This document shows positions 55,764-63,997 of a DNA stretch of 64,000 nt, piece after piece. Origin of the DNA: Jeongeupia wiesaeckerbachi (GTDB lineage: Bacteria > Pseudomonadota > Gammaproteobacteria > Burkholderiales > Chitinibacteraceae). A program made the position numbers and the translations under genes. Numbering within the stretch: the stretch's first letter is position 1; each line of letters begins with the position of its first letter. The notes beneath the pieces are model-generated. The model ran no database searches and had not been told where the DNA came from. It was given only the letters and a program-made list of their open reading frames with translations. Where the stretch lies: positions 1,178,001-1,242,000 of the forward strand of contig NZ_CP136946.1 of assembly GCF_050916355.1 (NCBI RefSeq), given 5' to 3'.

Positions 55764-56260
55764 TCCTCATCATCGTAGGTGGCGCCATCGCTGTCGGCAT
55801 CCCAATCCCAGGTAAACATGTCTTCCATCGATGAATTGATGTCCTTGATTGATGCCCCTGATTCGGTGAAATAGCCAAACTTGCCCAGCCCGTCGCCGTA
55901 GTCGCTGTGGCAGAAAACGCCGATAGGGATATCGGCACCAAGGCGTGCTTTGACCAAGAACGGCACATGGTAGGCGCAGCCGCTGCCCTTGCTGCAGGGC
56001 AGGAGCTTGCAATCCGTTACGATAATGGCGGACTTGTGCGGTTTGGCAATCAAGGTCTTCTGCTTCCAGAATTTCTGATCCGGATGCTTCAAAGGCGACG
56101 ATTCCAGCCCGGCGCTGCCTTGCTCCTTGCCGACCGCGAGCGAATAGCATGCATCGCCGACCCACCACAGCCAATGCGCGATATAGCGCACCGGCCCGGT
56201 ATCATAATCGGCCACATTGCCGTAAAGCACCGGTGATTGGTAGCGTTCCTTCTCGTCCAT
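55760..56260 (-). CDS. Unknown 166-residue protein, coupled to the caspase-like gene
   Basis: The ATG at 56260 (MDEKERYQSPVLYGNVADYD) follows GGAGCG; a longer frame lacks a site. It has a tryptophan-rich segment (HWLWWVGDACYS), five cysteines including LLPCSKGSGC, and an acidic C-terminal tail (WDWDADSDGATYDDEE). No family recognised. Overlap with the downstream gene implies co-synthesis in defined ratio: it may be an adaptor, activator or inhibitor of the caspase-like protein, or a PAAR-like carrier. All functional statements are inference. Confidence 0.65.
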   Translation of the reverse strand: MDEKERYQSPVLYGNVADYDTGPVRYIAHWLWWVGDACYSLAVGKEQGSAGLESSPLKHPDQKFWKQKTLIAKPHKSAIIVTDCKLLPCSKGSGCAYHVPFLVKARLGADIPIGVFCHSDYGDGLGKFGYFTESGASIKDINSSMEDMFTWDWDADSDGATYDDEE

Positions 56261-56514
56261 GCTTCGCTCCTGCAAAGTTGTCGTGAATCGGTGGTGCCGC
56301 AAACCGATTGTGGGATCTGCGATGTTGCGGCGAATGCGGGAAAATCAAAGTTGAAGCAACAGATCAGTCTTTACACCTTAATTCGTCGTTTCGGAAAGTC
56401 CGAGCCATGCCACCTTGTCCCGTTCCGCTTATGGGGGGCTGGATATGGGGCATGGCTTTCTGAGTCAGCGCTTCTTCTGATCTTTGGCTTCTTCATTCTG
56501 CCCAACCTGCGGGC

Positions 56515-57081
56515 TTAGCCTTTTTGAATGGTGATGATTCGACTACAAAAAGCCCAAATGTTGGTATGGAGGCCGTTGTGGTATCTGTATGAAAACCCGT
56601 CTCTGAATTCTTTCACGCTTGAAACTCGGATGTCCGTAAGAAATGGGTTGCTGCTGTTTATATTGGCCGGGTCTTTGTAGGCAATGGTGCCTGTCGACCT
56701 GTTTATCGAGGTGATGACGATGGCGTGCCCGAAACCGTGTATTTGCGAGCTTCTGATTCCGGCAATGACAGGAACGTTGTTGCTGATGGCGTTGAATATC
56801 GCATCGATGATCTCGCCATCACCATGATCGTCCAGCTTCATGGTTGTCACCGTGTAGCCGTGTGCAGTGCCGTATAGCGTTAAAAGTTTTTCTGGGCTTC
56901 CGGCCCCGGTCATCGAGCTTGCCGATTCGGAGTCAGGGGCGTAATGGGTATCTTCCAGCGTCTTCAATGCAGGTAAATCGGGTAGGCCCAGATAGCATAG
57001 CGTGTAGTGTGCCGCGCTGATCCAGCACGATGTTTTGTGCGTTTGTTTTTTTATGGGGACATGCCGTACTGAAACAAACAT
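56515..57081 (-). CDS. Papain-like cysteine peptidase, candidate T6SS effector
   Basis: A 188-residue single-domain protein with the arrangement of papain-fold (C39/C70-type) peptidases: oxyanion Gln13 and nucleophile Cys19 in KKQTHKTSCWISAAH, catalytic His119 in HGFGHAIVITSI and Asp137 in YKDPAN. No signal peptide, membrane segment or ABC domain, so it is not a bacteriocin exporter. It sits in the AT-rich cargo block between clpV and vgrG, which suggests delivery by the T6SS. An immunity protein is not obvious: neighbours are the GNAT gene (upstream) and the unknown 166-residue gene (downstream, after 254 bases with no clear gene). Confidence 0.75.
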   Translation of the reverse strand: MFVSVRHVPIKKQTHKTSCWISAAHYTLCYLGLPDLPALKTLEDTHYAPDSESASSMTGAGSPEKLLTLYGTAHGYTVTTMKLDDHGDGEIIDAIFNAISNNVPVIAGIRSSQIHGFGHAIVITSINRSTGTIAYKDPANINSSNPFLTDIRVSSVKEFRDGFSYRYHNGLHTNIWAFCSRIITIQKG

Positions 57082-57137
57082 ATGACGTCCTTAATTAAGG
57101 TGTCTTGATTTTATAAGTTGTGGTGGCGACAATAGCA

Positions 57138-57650
57138 TTACTGCTTCTTCCATAATTTGCCGCCCGGCTTTTTCTTCCAAATAGCCGGTGTGGTGTTGGG
57201 ATCAAGATCCTTCTTTAGCAGCTCGCCTGCCTGTTTTTTGAATCCCAGCTTTTCGTAAAAACTTGGTCCGCCCTCTTCCTTGGGCTTGCTCATGTCGGTC
57301 AGGGTCAGTTTCCCGTTTTTCCCCATTTTTTCCGAGAACTGAACGGCACGCTCAATCAGCTTTGTGCCGACACCGGCCATGCCTGGCTTTGCGCATACGT
57401 CCTCAACCTTGATGGCACTGTCTTCCATTTTTAGCGTCATCAGTCCAGCAATGTTCTGCTCGGCTTTTGTAATGGCAATGAATTTGTATATTTTGGGGCC
57501 GATGGTCGCGTAGGATTCCGCAATATTCAAGGCATCTTGTGCCTGAGTATTTGATGGATTGCCTGAGAGCATGAGTTCCACTTGGGCAATAAAAGACTTC
57601 GCCGCCTCCACATAATGAGGCTGGCTTATTTGGTATACCTCATACTCCAT
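57138..57650 (-). CDS. GNAT-fold acetyltransferase in the T6SS cargo block
   Basis: The ATG at 57650 has an AAGGA site seven bases upstream and gives 170 residues. GNAT features: a central strand LMTLKM, the acetyl-CoA loop KPGMAGVGTKLIERAV and the C-terminal SFYEKLGFKK. The C-terminus is very basic (WKKKPGGKLWKKQ). It begins 41 bases after the clpV stop. It could be an acetyltransferase effector, a self-protection enzyme, or an acyltransferase for another cargo protein; sequence does not decide. Lower GC than the tss genes. Confidence 0.75.
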   Translation of the reverse strand: MEYEVYQISQPHYVEAAKSFIAQVELMLSGNPSNTQAQDALNIAESYATIGPKIYKFIAITKAEQNIAGLMTLKMEDSAIKVEDVCAKPGMAGVGTKLIERAVQFSEKMGKNGKLTLTDMSKPKEEGGPSFYEKLGFKKQAGELLKKDLDPNTTPAIWKKKPGGKLWKKQ

Positions 57651-57691
57651 CTTGAGTTCCTTCTGCGTGATGCCTGATCGAGGTGGATTTT

Positions 57692-60211
57692 CTATTCTGA
57701 AAATGCTTTTGAGACTTCTGCAAATAGTATGTTGTCGATATTCCGCGCACCCGCTGAACCACATTGTTCCAATACGGTTTTAACGATTCCTGCATCGAAA
57801 TTGAATCGTGGGCTTGTCGCAGCCTCGTCACGCCGGCGTAAAAGCGCTATTTTGGCCAAGACAATGTCTTCCAGCGCTTCATCTCTCAGCGGTCCGTAGC
57901 TCACCGCCGTCACCCGCGCCAGAAATGCGGGTCGAAAAACGGCTCGTAGCGCTTCTTGCAATGCGTGATTGAAGGGGGCTGCGCCCGATTGGGCGATTTG
58001 GCTATCGGCTTGCAGTTCGACGCAGACGTTGCTGGTGGCGAGAATCACGGTATTCCTGAAATCGATGGTCAGACCGGTGCCGTCTTCCATCTCGCCCTTG
58101 TCGAACACCTTGCAGAACGCGGCGAGCAGGTCCGGGTGGGCCTTGTCGATGTCGTCGAGCAGCACCACGCTGAACGGTTTGCGCCGCACCGCTTCGGTCA
58201 GCACGCCGCCTGTGCCGTAGCCGACGTAGCCGGGCGGCGCGCCCTTGAGCAGGCTGACGCTGTGCGCTTCCTGGTATTCCGCGAGGTTGATCGTGATCAG
58301 GTTGCGCTCGCCGCCGTACAGCGCGTCGGCCAGCGCGTAGGCGGTTTCGGTTTTGCCGACGCCGGTGGGGCCGACGAGCAGGAAGACGCCGACCGGTTTC
58401 TGCGGGTCGGTCAGGCCGGCGCGCCAGGCCTGGATGCGCTGGGCGATGGTGTTCAGCGCAGCCTCCTGGCCCATCACCCGCTGGCCCATCCGCTGCGCCA
58501 GCGTGCGGATGGCGTGGGCTTCGTCGTCGAGCATCTTGCCGACCGGGACGCCGGTCCAGTCGGCGATGACGGCGGCGACGTCGCGGACGTCGACGTGCTC
58601 CGGGACCATCGGTTCGCCGTCGCGAATGACGCTGAGCCCCTGTTCGAGCCGCGCTAGCTCGGCCGATGCGGTTGCCAGCTGCAGGTCGAGTTCGGGCGGG
58701 ACCGCATCGCCGAGCTCGCGGGCTTCGTCGGCCAGCGTTTCGAAGGTACTTCGGACACGCAGCAGCTCGCTAACTGCGGCGAGTTCGGTGTGCCAACGGG
58801 TTTCGAGCAGACGCAGTTCTTTTTGTTGTCCGGCCGATTCGGCTTCAAGCTGCAGAATGCGCGCCGTATGCTCGTGGCCGCTGGCCTGTTCGCGCTGCAG
58901 CCGCGCCAGTTCGGTCTGGATCGACGCCAGATTGCGTCGGGTCGTTTCAATGCGCGGCGGCGTGTCGTATTGGGCGAGGGCGACGCGGGCACACGCGGTA
59001 TCGAGCACCGAAATCGCCTTGTCGGGCAGTTGCCGGCTCGACAGATAACGTAGCGACAGCCGTACGGCCTCGCGGATCGCGACGTCGAGCACGCGGACGT
59101 CGTGATGCTGTTCGAGCCGGGTGGTGACGGCGCGCAGCATCTCGGTGGCGACCGTTTCGGTCGGTTCGTCGATTCGGATCAGCTGAAAGCGCCGCGCCAG
59201 TGCAGCATCGCGCTCGAAATACTTCTTGTATTCGATCCAGGTTGTCGCGGCGATCGTCCGCAGTAGTCCGCGCGCGAGTGCCGGTTTGAGCAGGTTGGCG
59301 GCGTCGCTCTGGCCTTCGCCGGCGCCGGCACCGATCAGCGTGTGCGCTTCGTCGATGAACAGGATCACGTTGGCGGCGCGTTGCACGGCGTCGATGACGC
59401 GTTTGAGCCGCAGTTCGAACTCGCCTTTGATGCCGGCGCCGGCTTGCAGCTGACCGAGGTCCAGCGTGCGCACCGAAACGTTCCGCAGTGGCGGCGGGAC
59501 GTCGCCGCTGGCGATGCGCAAGGCCAGGCCTTCGACGATGGCGGTTTTGCCGACCCCGGGCTCGCCGACGAGGATCGGGTTGTTCTGGCGCCGGCGCAGC
59601 AGGATGTCGATGCACTGACGGATTTCCTGATCGCGGCCGATGATCGGATCGATCAGCCCGTTCCGCGCATCGGCAGTCAGGTCCTGGGTGTACTGATCAA
59701 GGACCGAGTCGGCGATCGGCGCTGCCGGCTGGGGCGGCGTGCCGTCGGGGGCATCGTCCATCGCCTCGATCGATTCGGCGGCCCAGCCGCGCCAGTGGTT
59801 GCGCAATGTGTCCGCCGGCAGCGCCGCCAGCGCGCCGCCGACCGGCAAATGCTGGCGTAGTGCCGAGTCCAGCAGTACCAGCAGCAGCAAGCCGGTGCGG
59901 ATCTGGCCGTTGGCACGCTCGGCAGCCTGTTGCAGCCAGCTGATGACGGGTTTCGCCAGCGCCGGCGTATAGGTGCTGCCGCGTTCAAAGCGCTGATTGG
60001 CGGCGTGCAGTTCGGCGGCCAGCACGCTGGGCGAAAGGCCGAGCGGTGGCAACAGCCTGCGCAGATCGCCGTCGTCGACCGCCAGCAGCTCAAGCAGCAG
60101 GTGCTCGATTTCGACGTGATACTGGGTCAGCTGCAGGCTGCGCTGTGCGGCGCGCTCAAGTGCGGCACGGCACGGCGCGTTGAGCCGGCCGATCAGGCTG
60201 CTCAGGTCCAT
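57692..60211 (-). CDS. clpV: T6SS disassembly ATPase ClpV (TssH), C-terminally shortened
   Basis: ClpV unfolds contracted TssBC sheaths. The ATG at 60211 (MDLSSLIGRLNAPCRAALER) gives 839 residues. Seen: N-domain for TssC binding, D1 Walker A GEPGVGKT at 216-223 and Walker B FIDEAHTLIGAG, a middle coiled coil, D2 Walker A GPTGVGKT near 613 and LLDDIDKAHPD. The sequence follows the family up to GARNIDNILFAEVSKAFSE and stops; ClpV proteins usually continue for about 40 or more residues (LLPELS..., final beta strands). The last codons are AT-rich, and the cargo block starts at once. Its start overlaps the tssG stop by ten bases. Confidence 0.93.
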   Translation of the reverse strand: MDLSSLIGRLNAPCRAALERAAQRSLQLTQYHVEIEHLLLELLAVDDGDLRRLLPPLGLSPSVLAAELHAANQRFERGSTYTPALAKPVISWLQQAAERANGQIRTGLLLLVLLDSALRQHLPVGGALAALPADTLRNHWRGWAAESIEAMDDAPDGTPPQPAAPIADSVLDQYTQDLTADARNGLIDPIIGRDQEIRQCIDILLRRRQNNPILVGEPGVGKTAIVEGLALRIASGDVPPPLRNVSVRTLDLGQLQAGAGIKGEFELRLKRVIDAVQRAANVILFIDEAHTLIGAGAGEGQSDAANLLKPALARGLLRTIAATTWIEYKKYFERDAALARRFQLIRIDEPTETVATEMLRAVTTRLEQHHDVRVLDVAIREAVRLSLRYLSSRQLPDKAISVLDTACARVALAQYDTPPRIETTRRNLASIQTELARLQREQASGHEHTARILQLEAESAGQQKELRLLETRWHTELAAVSELLRVRSTFETLADEARELGDAVPPELDLQLATASAELARLEQGLSVIRDGEPMVPEHVDVRDVAAVIADWTGVPVGKMLDDEAHAIRTLAQRMGQRVMGQEAALNTIAQRIQAWRAGLTDPQKPVGVFLLVGPTGVGKTETAYALADALYGGERNLITINLAEYQEAHSVSLLKGAPPGYVGYGTGGVLTEAVRRKPFSVVLLDDIDKAHPDLLAAFCKVFDKGEMEDGTGLTIDFRNTVILATSNVCVELQADSQIAQSGAAPFNHALQEALRAVFRPAFLARVTAVSYGPLRDEALEDIVLAKIALLRRRDEAATSPRFNFDAGIVKTVLEQCGSAGARNIDNILFAEVSKAFSE

Positions 60212-61233
60212 GCCGGCTCCTGGGTATCGGGCAGGATGCAGCGGTGTGGCTGGCTGCGTTTGCCGGCCATCCAGCTGGTCCGGCCCAGCAGGATGGGCGC
60301 CTGTTTGCGCAGTATCGGCTTGGGTGCCTGCTCCGGCGCCAGTTGCAGAATCAGCCGGCACGCCATGTCGATGCCGAAGTAGAAACGCGCCAGCGCCATC
60401 AGCTCGCGGTGGCGCTGGCCATTGGGCAGAAAACTCACATAGCTTGTCAGCGACATCGGCCCGAGCTGGATGCGGATGCCGGCTTGCTCGTCCCAGATGC
60501 GCGCGCCGGCCAGGGCGCCACGGCCGAGGCGGTTGTTGCCGCCACGCCGTCCAAGCCGTGTGCAGACATTGTCCGGCAGCGGACTCCAGGCTCCGTCGAA
60601 CTGGTCGATCCGCACGGCGATGCCGAAGTGGCCACGGACGATGCTCTGGAAGCCGCTTGCCGAGCGGCGCCGGTTGGCGAGGATAGAGGTGCGCGTCAGC
60701 AGCGCGGCATCGGGCACGCCCTGGCGTTCGTGCAGTGCGCGCGGCAGCAGGCCGGTCAGCGCCCGTAATAGCTGATGCGCTGCGCTGTGGCCCGGCGGCG
60801 AGAACGGCGCCGCGATCCGGTATTTTTGCAGCGTCCGGTACAGCTGCCCCAGCAGGCGCTGGTGAAACAGGTCGAGAAAGGCGGTGGGGGTCGGGTCCTT
60901 GCGGGCGCGGCGCGCCTGCAGCCATTCCTGATAGGCGTAGGGCAAGGGGCCGTCCGGACCGCCCAGACCGAACAGGTGGACCGGCAGCGTGGGGCGTTGG
61001 TCCGGGTAGGCCGCGGCACGCAGCGGGCCCAGGGCGCCGGTGGGCAAGGCGGGAGAGAGCGGGCCGCGCAGGCGCACGGTTTCCTGCCGCGGATCGACGC
61101 CATGACCGGGCGGCGTGCTGGCCGGATCGAGCCGGTGCAGTAGTGCGACCGCCTGCGCAAATTCGAACGCATGCGTTTCGCGGTAGAGCCGTTCGACTAC
61201 AGTATCAGCGGATCGCCGACCAAGGGTTGCCAT
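60202..61233 (-). CDS. tssG: T6SS baseplate protein TssG
   Basis: TssG, with TssF, forms the wedge of the T6SS baseplate. From the ATG at 61233 (MATLGRRSADTVVERLYRET) it has 343 residues, with FEFAQAVALLHRL, the DLFHQRLLGQLYR motif and the C-terminal SWMAGKRSQPHRCIL. It overlaps the end of tssF by 37 bases and the clpV start by ten, consistent with a tight operon. Further upstream frame is inside tssF and not coding for TssG. Confidence 0.93.
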   Translation of the reverse strand: MATLGRRSADTVVERLYRETHAFEFAQAVALLHRLDPASTPPGHGVDPRQETVRLRGPLSPALPTGALGPLRAAAYPDQRPTLPVHLFGLGGPDGPLPYAYQEWLQARRARKDPTPTAFLDLFHQRLLGQLYRTLQKYRIAAPFSPPGHSAAHQLLRALTGLLPRALHERQGVPDAALLTRTSILANRRRSASGFQSIVRGHFGIAVRIDQFDGAWSPLPDNVCTRLGRRGGNNRLGRGALAGARIWDEQAGIRIQLGPMSLTSYVSFLPNGQRHRELMALARFYFGIDMACRLILQLAPEQAPKPILRKQAPILLGRTSWMAGKRSQPHRCILPDTQEPAWT

Positions 61234-62993
61234 GTTTTGATGTCCCTGTCCTGTTCGACCAAGACCGTGCGGACGAAGCGGTTGATGCTGGCGTATTGCG
61301 CGAGGAAATGGCCGACGACGCCCGAGAACAGCACGCGGCTGGTACCGGTGAAGTTGACCTCGTCCAGCGTCAGCCGCACTTCGAGTCCGTTGCGCCAGCC
61401 TCGCCACGCCTGGCGGCCGACGTGGGCGACGGCGCGGCGCGTCTCCAGCCGGGTGATGCCGGTGATCTGCTGGCGGGCGGTCTGGCTGTCGTTGAGGTTG
61501 TAGAGCGCGAGGATCTCCTGCAGCGCGGCCAGCGGTTGGGCGTCCTCGACCAGCGAGAGGTGATTGAGCGATAGCTGCGAAATCAGCCGCCAGCGCGAGG
61601 CACCGGCGAGCGGCGCCGGGGTTTGCGGCGTCGGTTTGCTCAATAGCCGCGCCCGGGCGACCGGCCCCGTGCGCTGGAATGACAGCGAGGTGCCCGCCGG
61701 CAGGCCTTCGGCCAGCCCCCGGTTGGTGCAGAGCAGCTCGGCGGTCAGCGTGTGGTTCGGCGTGCTGTCCGGATCGAAGTTTTCATCGACCCAGGTCACC
61801 AGGATTTCGCTGCCGGGACGCCCGCGGGTGACGCCGCTGACCCGGCGAGCATGCCACCATGTCCCGGTGGCCTGCATGCCGTGGCTGAACTCGAAATAGG
61901 CGGGCGCGACGTAGGCGCCCTCGTTGTTGCCGGCCCGGAGCTGGCGGACCGCGTAGATCTCATGGCTGCTTTCGCGGTGGCTGTCGGCGACCAGCCGGTA
62001 TTCGCTGCGGGTGCCGTCCGGGCGCAGCGGCTCGGACGTGCGTGGAAAAAGGTTGAGCCCGGGGCAGCAGCCCAGGGCGATGTCGCTGGGACGCAAGGTC
62101 AGCCGTTGCGACGGCGCGCGGTCGAAGGCGATCACCAGCTCGAGGTGCTCGCCCGCATCGGCCGGGATCCGGATCGGCAGGTCGAAGAACATGAACTTCG
62201 CCGGGAAGGCAAAGTACTCGAGCAGCAGGCGATAGGCCGGCAGAACGCCGTCTTCGAGCGGCAGCAGCGCGTCGTCGGTGTCGAAGCCGACTGGCTTGGG
62301 CAAGGCATCGGGCTGGTAGCGGGCCGGCATGCCTTCCGGTGCGACGAATACGCCGATCGCGTGGGCACACATCAGGTCGTACAGCGTAGCGGCACTGATG
62401 GGCGAGCCGGCCAGGTGAACCCGCAGCGACGTCAGCTTGAGTTCGGACCAGCGGTGAGGGGCCTGGCAGCGGATGCGCAGCCGCAGTGCCGCGCGGGCGT
62501 CGCCCATCGACGTCAGCCCCTGCGCCTCTTCGGTCGGCAGCAAGCTGACTTCGGATATCTCGATCGGCCAGACAGTGACCGGCGCCGTGGTGCGGAAATG
62601 GATGCTGTCGCCGGTGTTGGTGGTCGCGTATAGCGCGGTGTCGCGGGGAATCGCGTAGCCCTCGACCAGGCTGCCCTTGGTGGCATCCGGCTCGAACTGC
62701 ACGATACCCGCCGACGGCATCGGCCGCAGCGCATACGGGTAGAGCTGTTCGAGCAGCGCGTCGGTGAGCTGGGAGAAGTCGTCGTCCAGCCGGCGCTGCA
62801 ACCGGGCGTTCAGGAATGCAAAACCTTCGAGCAAGCGCTCGACATGCGGGTCGGTGCTTTCCTCGCCGGACAGATCGAGCCGCCGTGCGACCTTCGGGTA
62901 ATGTGCGGCGAAGTCGGCGCCGGCATGGCGCAGCCAGGTGAGTTCGCGCTGGTAGTAGTCGAGCAGCAGCGGGTCGATCGAATCACTGCTCAT
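61197..62993 (-). CDS. tssF: T6SS baseplate protein TssF
   Basis: A 598-residue TssF (VasA/ImpG). Start MSSDSIDPLLLDYYQRELTW, then DPHVERLLEGFAFLNARLQRRLDDDF and LYPYALRPMPSAGIVQF, all typical of the family; FPAKFMFFDLPI and the late SWWHARRVSG-type region (GTWWHARRVSGVTRG) are present. Length is normal. The ATG overlaps the tssE stop (ATGA). Confidence 0.96.
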   Translation of the reverse strand: MSSDSIDPLLLDYYQRELTWLRHAGADFAAHYPKVARRLDLSGEESTDPHVERLLEGFAFLNARLQRRLDDDFSQLTDALLEQLYPYALRPMPSAGIVQFEPDATKGSLVEGYAIPRDTALYATTNTGDSIHFRTTAPVTVWPIEISEVSLLPTEEAQGLTSMGDARAALRLRIRCQAPHRWSELKLTSLRVHLAGSPISAATLYDLMCAHAIGVFVAPEGMPARYQPDALPKPVGFDTDDALLPLEDGVLPAYRLLLEYFAFPAKFMFFDLPIRIPADAGEHLELVIAFDRAPSQRLTLRPSDIALGCCPGLNLFPRTSEPLRPDGTRSEYRLVADSHRESSHEIYAVRQLRAGNNEGAYVAPAYFEFSHGMQATGTWWHARRVSGVTRGRPGSEILVTWVDENFDPDSTPNHTLTAELLCTNRGLAEGLPAGTSLSFQRTGPVARARLLSKPTPQTPAPLAGASRWRLISQLSLNHLSLVEDAQPLAALQEILALYNLNDSQTARQQITGITRLETRRAVAHVGRQAWRGWRNGLEVRLTLDEVNFTGTSRVLFSGVVGHFLAQYASINRFVRTVLVEQDRDIKTWQPLVGDPLIL

Positions 62994-63433
62994 GGCGCAA
63001 CCGTTTCGTGATGGGTATCGAGCAGCATGACCGGCAGCATCGTCGCGTGGCCGACGACCTTGCCGCTGACCTGCACGCCGAGCCGCTGCGCCTGCCCCGG
63101 CAATGGGACCAGACGTACTTGCGGTTCATGAATGCGTGGCTCGAAACGGCGGATGGCTTCGGCCAGCTGCCTTTCGATCCGGCGTTGTTGTTGTGGTGCG
63201 GTGGCCGCGAAGGCACTCCAGTCGTCGACGCCGTAATCGATCACGCTCAGCGGATGCGGGTTCTGGATGGTTTCGCGACGGGTGTTGAGCAATTGCGAGA
63301 GTTCGGTACGGATGGATCGCAGGACTTCGTCGACGTCGTAGTGCCAGTGCGGCGTGAGGTCGGTGTGCTGGTCCGGCGCGTCATCGGCCAGACGCTCGAA
63401 CAGCGGGGCCCGAAACGGTTTGGCGTGTTTCAT
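62990..63433 (-). CDS. tssE: T6SS baseplate protein TssE (gp25-like)
   Basis: A 147-residue gp25-like baseplate protein. Seen: APLFERLADDAPDQ near the N-terminus, ELSQLLNTRRETIQNPHPLSVIDYGVDD and the EAIRRFEPRI segment, which contains the usual E-x-x-I-x-x-[FY]EPR-like core. It lies 21 bases after hcp and overlaps tssF by four bases. Confidence 0.94.
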   Translation of the reverse strand: MKHAKPFRAPLFERLADDAPDQHTDLTPHWHYDVDEVLRSIRTELSQLLNTRRETIQNPHPLSVIDYGVDDWSAFAATAPQQQRRIERQLAEAIRRFEPRIHEPQVRLVPLPGQAQRLGVQVSGKVVGHATMLPVMLLDTHHETVAP

Positions 63434-63454
63434 GGTTTCGGCCCCGCCATGTCA

Positions 63455-63949
63455 TCAGCTCGCCTTGTTGGCCGCCAGATCCCACGTGGTCGCGGCCGAA
63501 CCCTTCTTCGCGCCGTCGGACTTCTGGGTGGTCAGATCCCACTTGATCTTGGTGAAGTTGAGCGACAGCGTCTCTACCGGCTTGCCACCTGCACCGCCGC
63601 TGACGCTGACGTTGGAAAAGACGACATTGGTCAGCGTATACGTGATGAAGGGCATGATCTTGCCGTCGCTTTCTGCCGCGTTACGGCCGACGGTGATGAT
63701 GACGGTCGGTAGCGACTTACCCGAGCAGCAGTACTGGTTCAGCGACGGCGTGGCGGCGTCGGCAAACTTGGTGACGGTGAATTCGCCGATATGCGGCTTG
63801 CCGGAAGTACGCTCGGTGTTGCTGACGTCGTTGGTGACTTGCATCGCCACGTTGTGGCTGTAGGACATCAGTTCGATCTTGTCGGTATAGCCCTCGAGTG
63901 TGCATTCACCTTTGATGTCGGTGCCGAGGTCGAGAATGATGGCGTCCAT
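63455..63949 (-). CDS. hcp: T6SS inner-tube protein Hcp (TssD)
   Basis: Hcp hexamers stack to form the tube expelled with VgrG. The ATG at 63949 (MDAIILDLGTDIKGECTLEG) gives 164 residues; GGAGC lies upstream. Features: DKIELMSYSHNVAM, GKPHIGEFTVTKFADAATPSLNQYCCSGK, and the terminal KIKWDLTTQ, as in Hcp1-type proteins. It heads the visible tss series; tssB and tssC are expected just beyond the window. Confidence 0.96.
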   Translation of the reverse strand: MDAIILDLGTDIKGECTLEGYTDKIELMSYSHNVAMQVTNDVSNTERTSGKPHIGEFTVTKFADAATPSLNQYCCSGKSLPTVIITVGRNAAESDGKIMPFITYTLTNVVFSNVSVSGGAGGKPVETLSLNFTKIKWDLTTQKSDGAKKGSAATTWDLAANKAS

Positions 63950-63975
63950 CAGAACTAGCTCCAGAAAGAGAGTGG

Positions 63976-63997
63976 GGCGTGGCCGGCAGGCCACGCC
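63976..63997. repeat. Perfect inverted repeat upstream of hcp
   Basis: GGCGTGGCC (63976-63984), loop GGCA, GGCCACGCC (63989-63997). It lies 27 bases before the hcp ATG, presumably between tssC and hcp. There is no T-run in the hcp direction, so it is more likely an mRNA-stabilising or processing hairpin that raises Hcp output than a terminator. Confidence 0.6.

Noticed and set aside
60212..60925. Upstream extension of the clpV frame by more than 230 codons
   Set aside because: The extension overlaps tssG entirely and is Pro/Arg/Ala noise; ClpV proteins begin at the MDLSSLIGRLN start.
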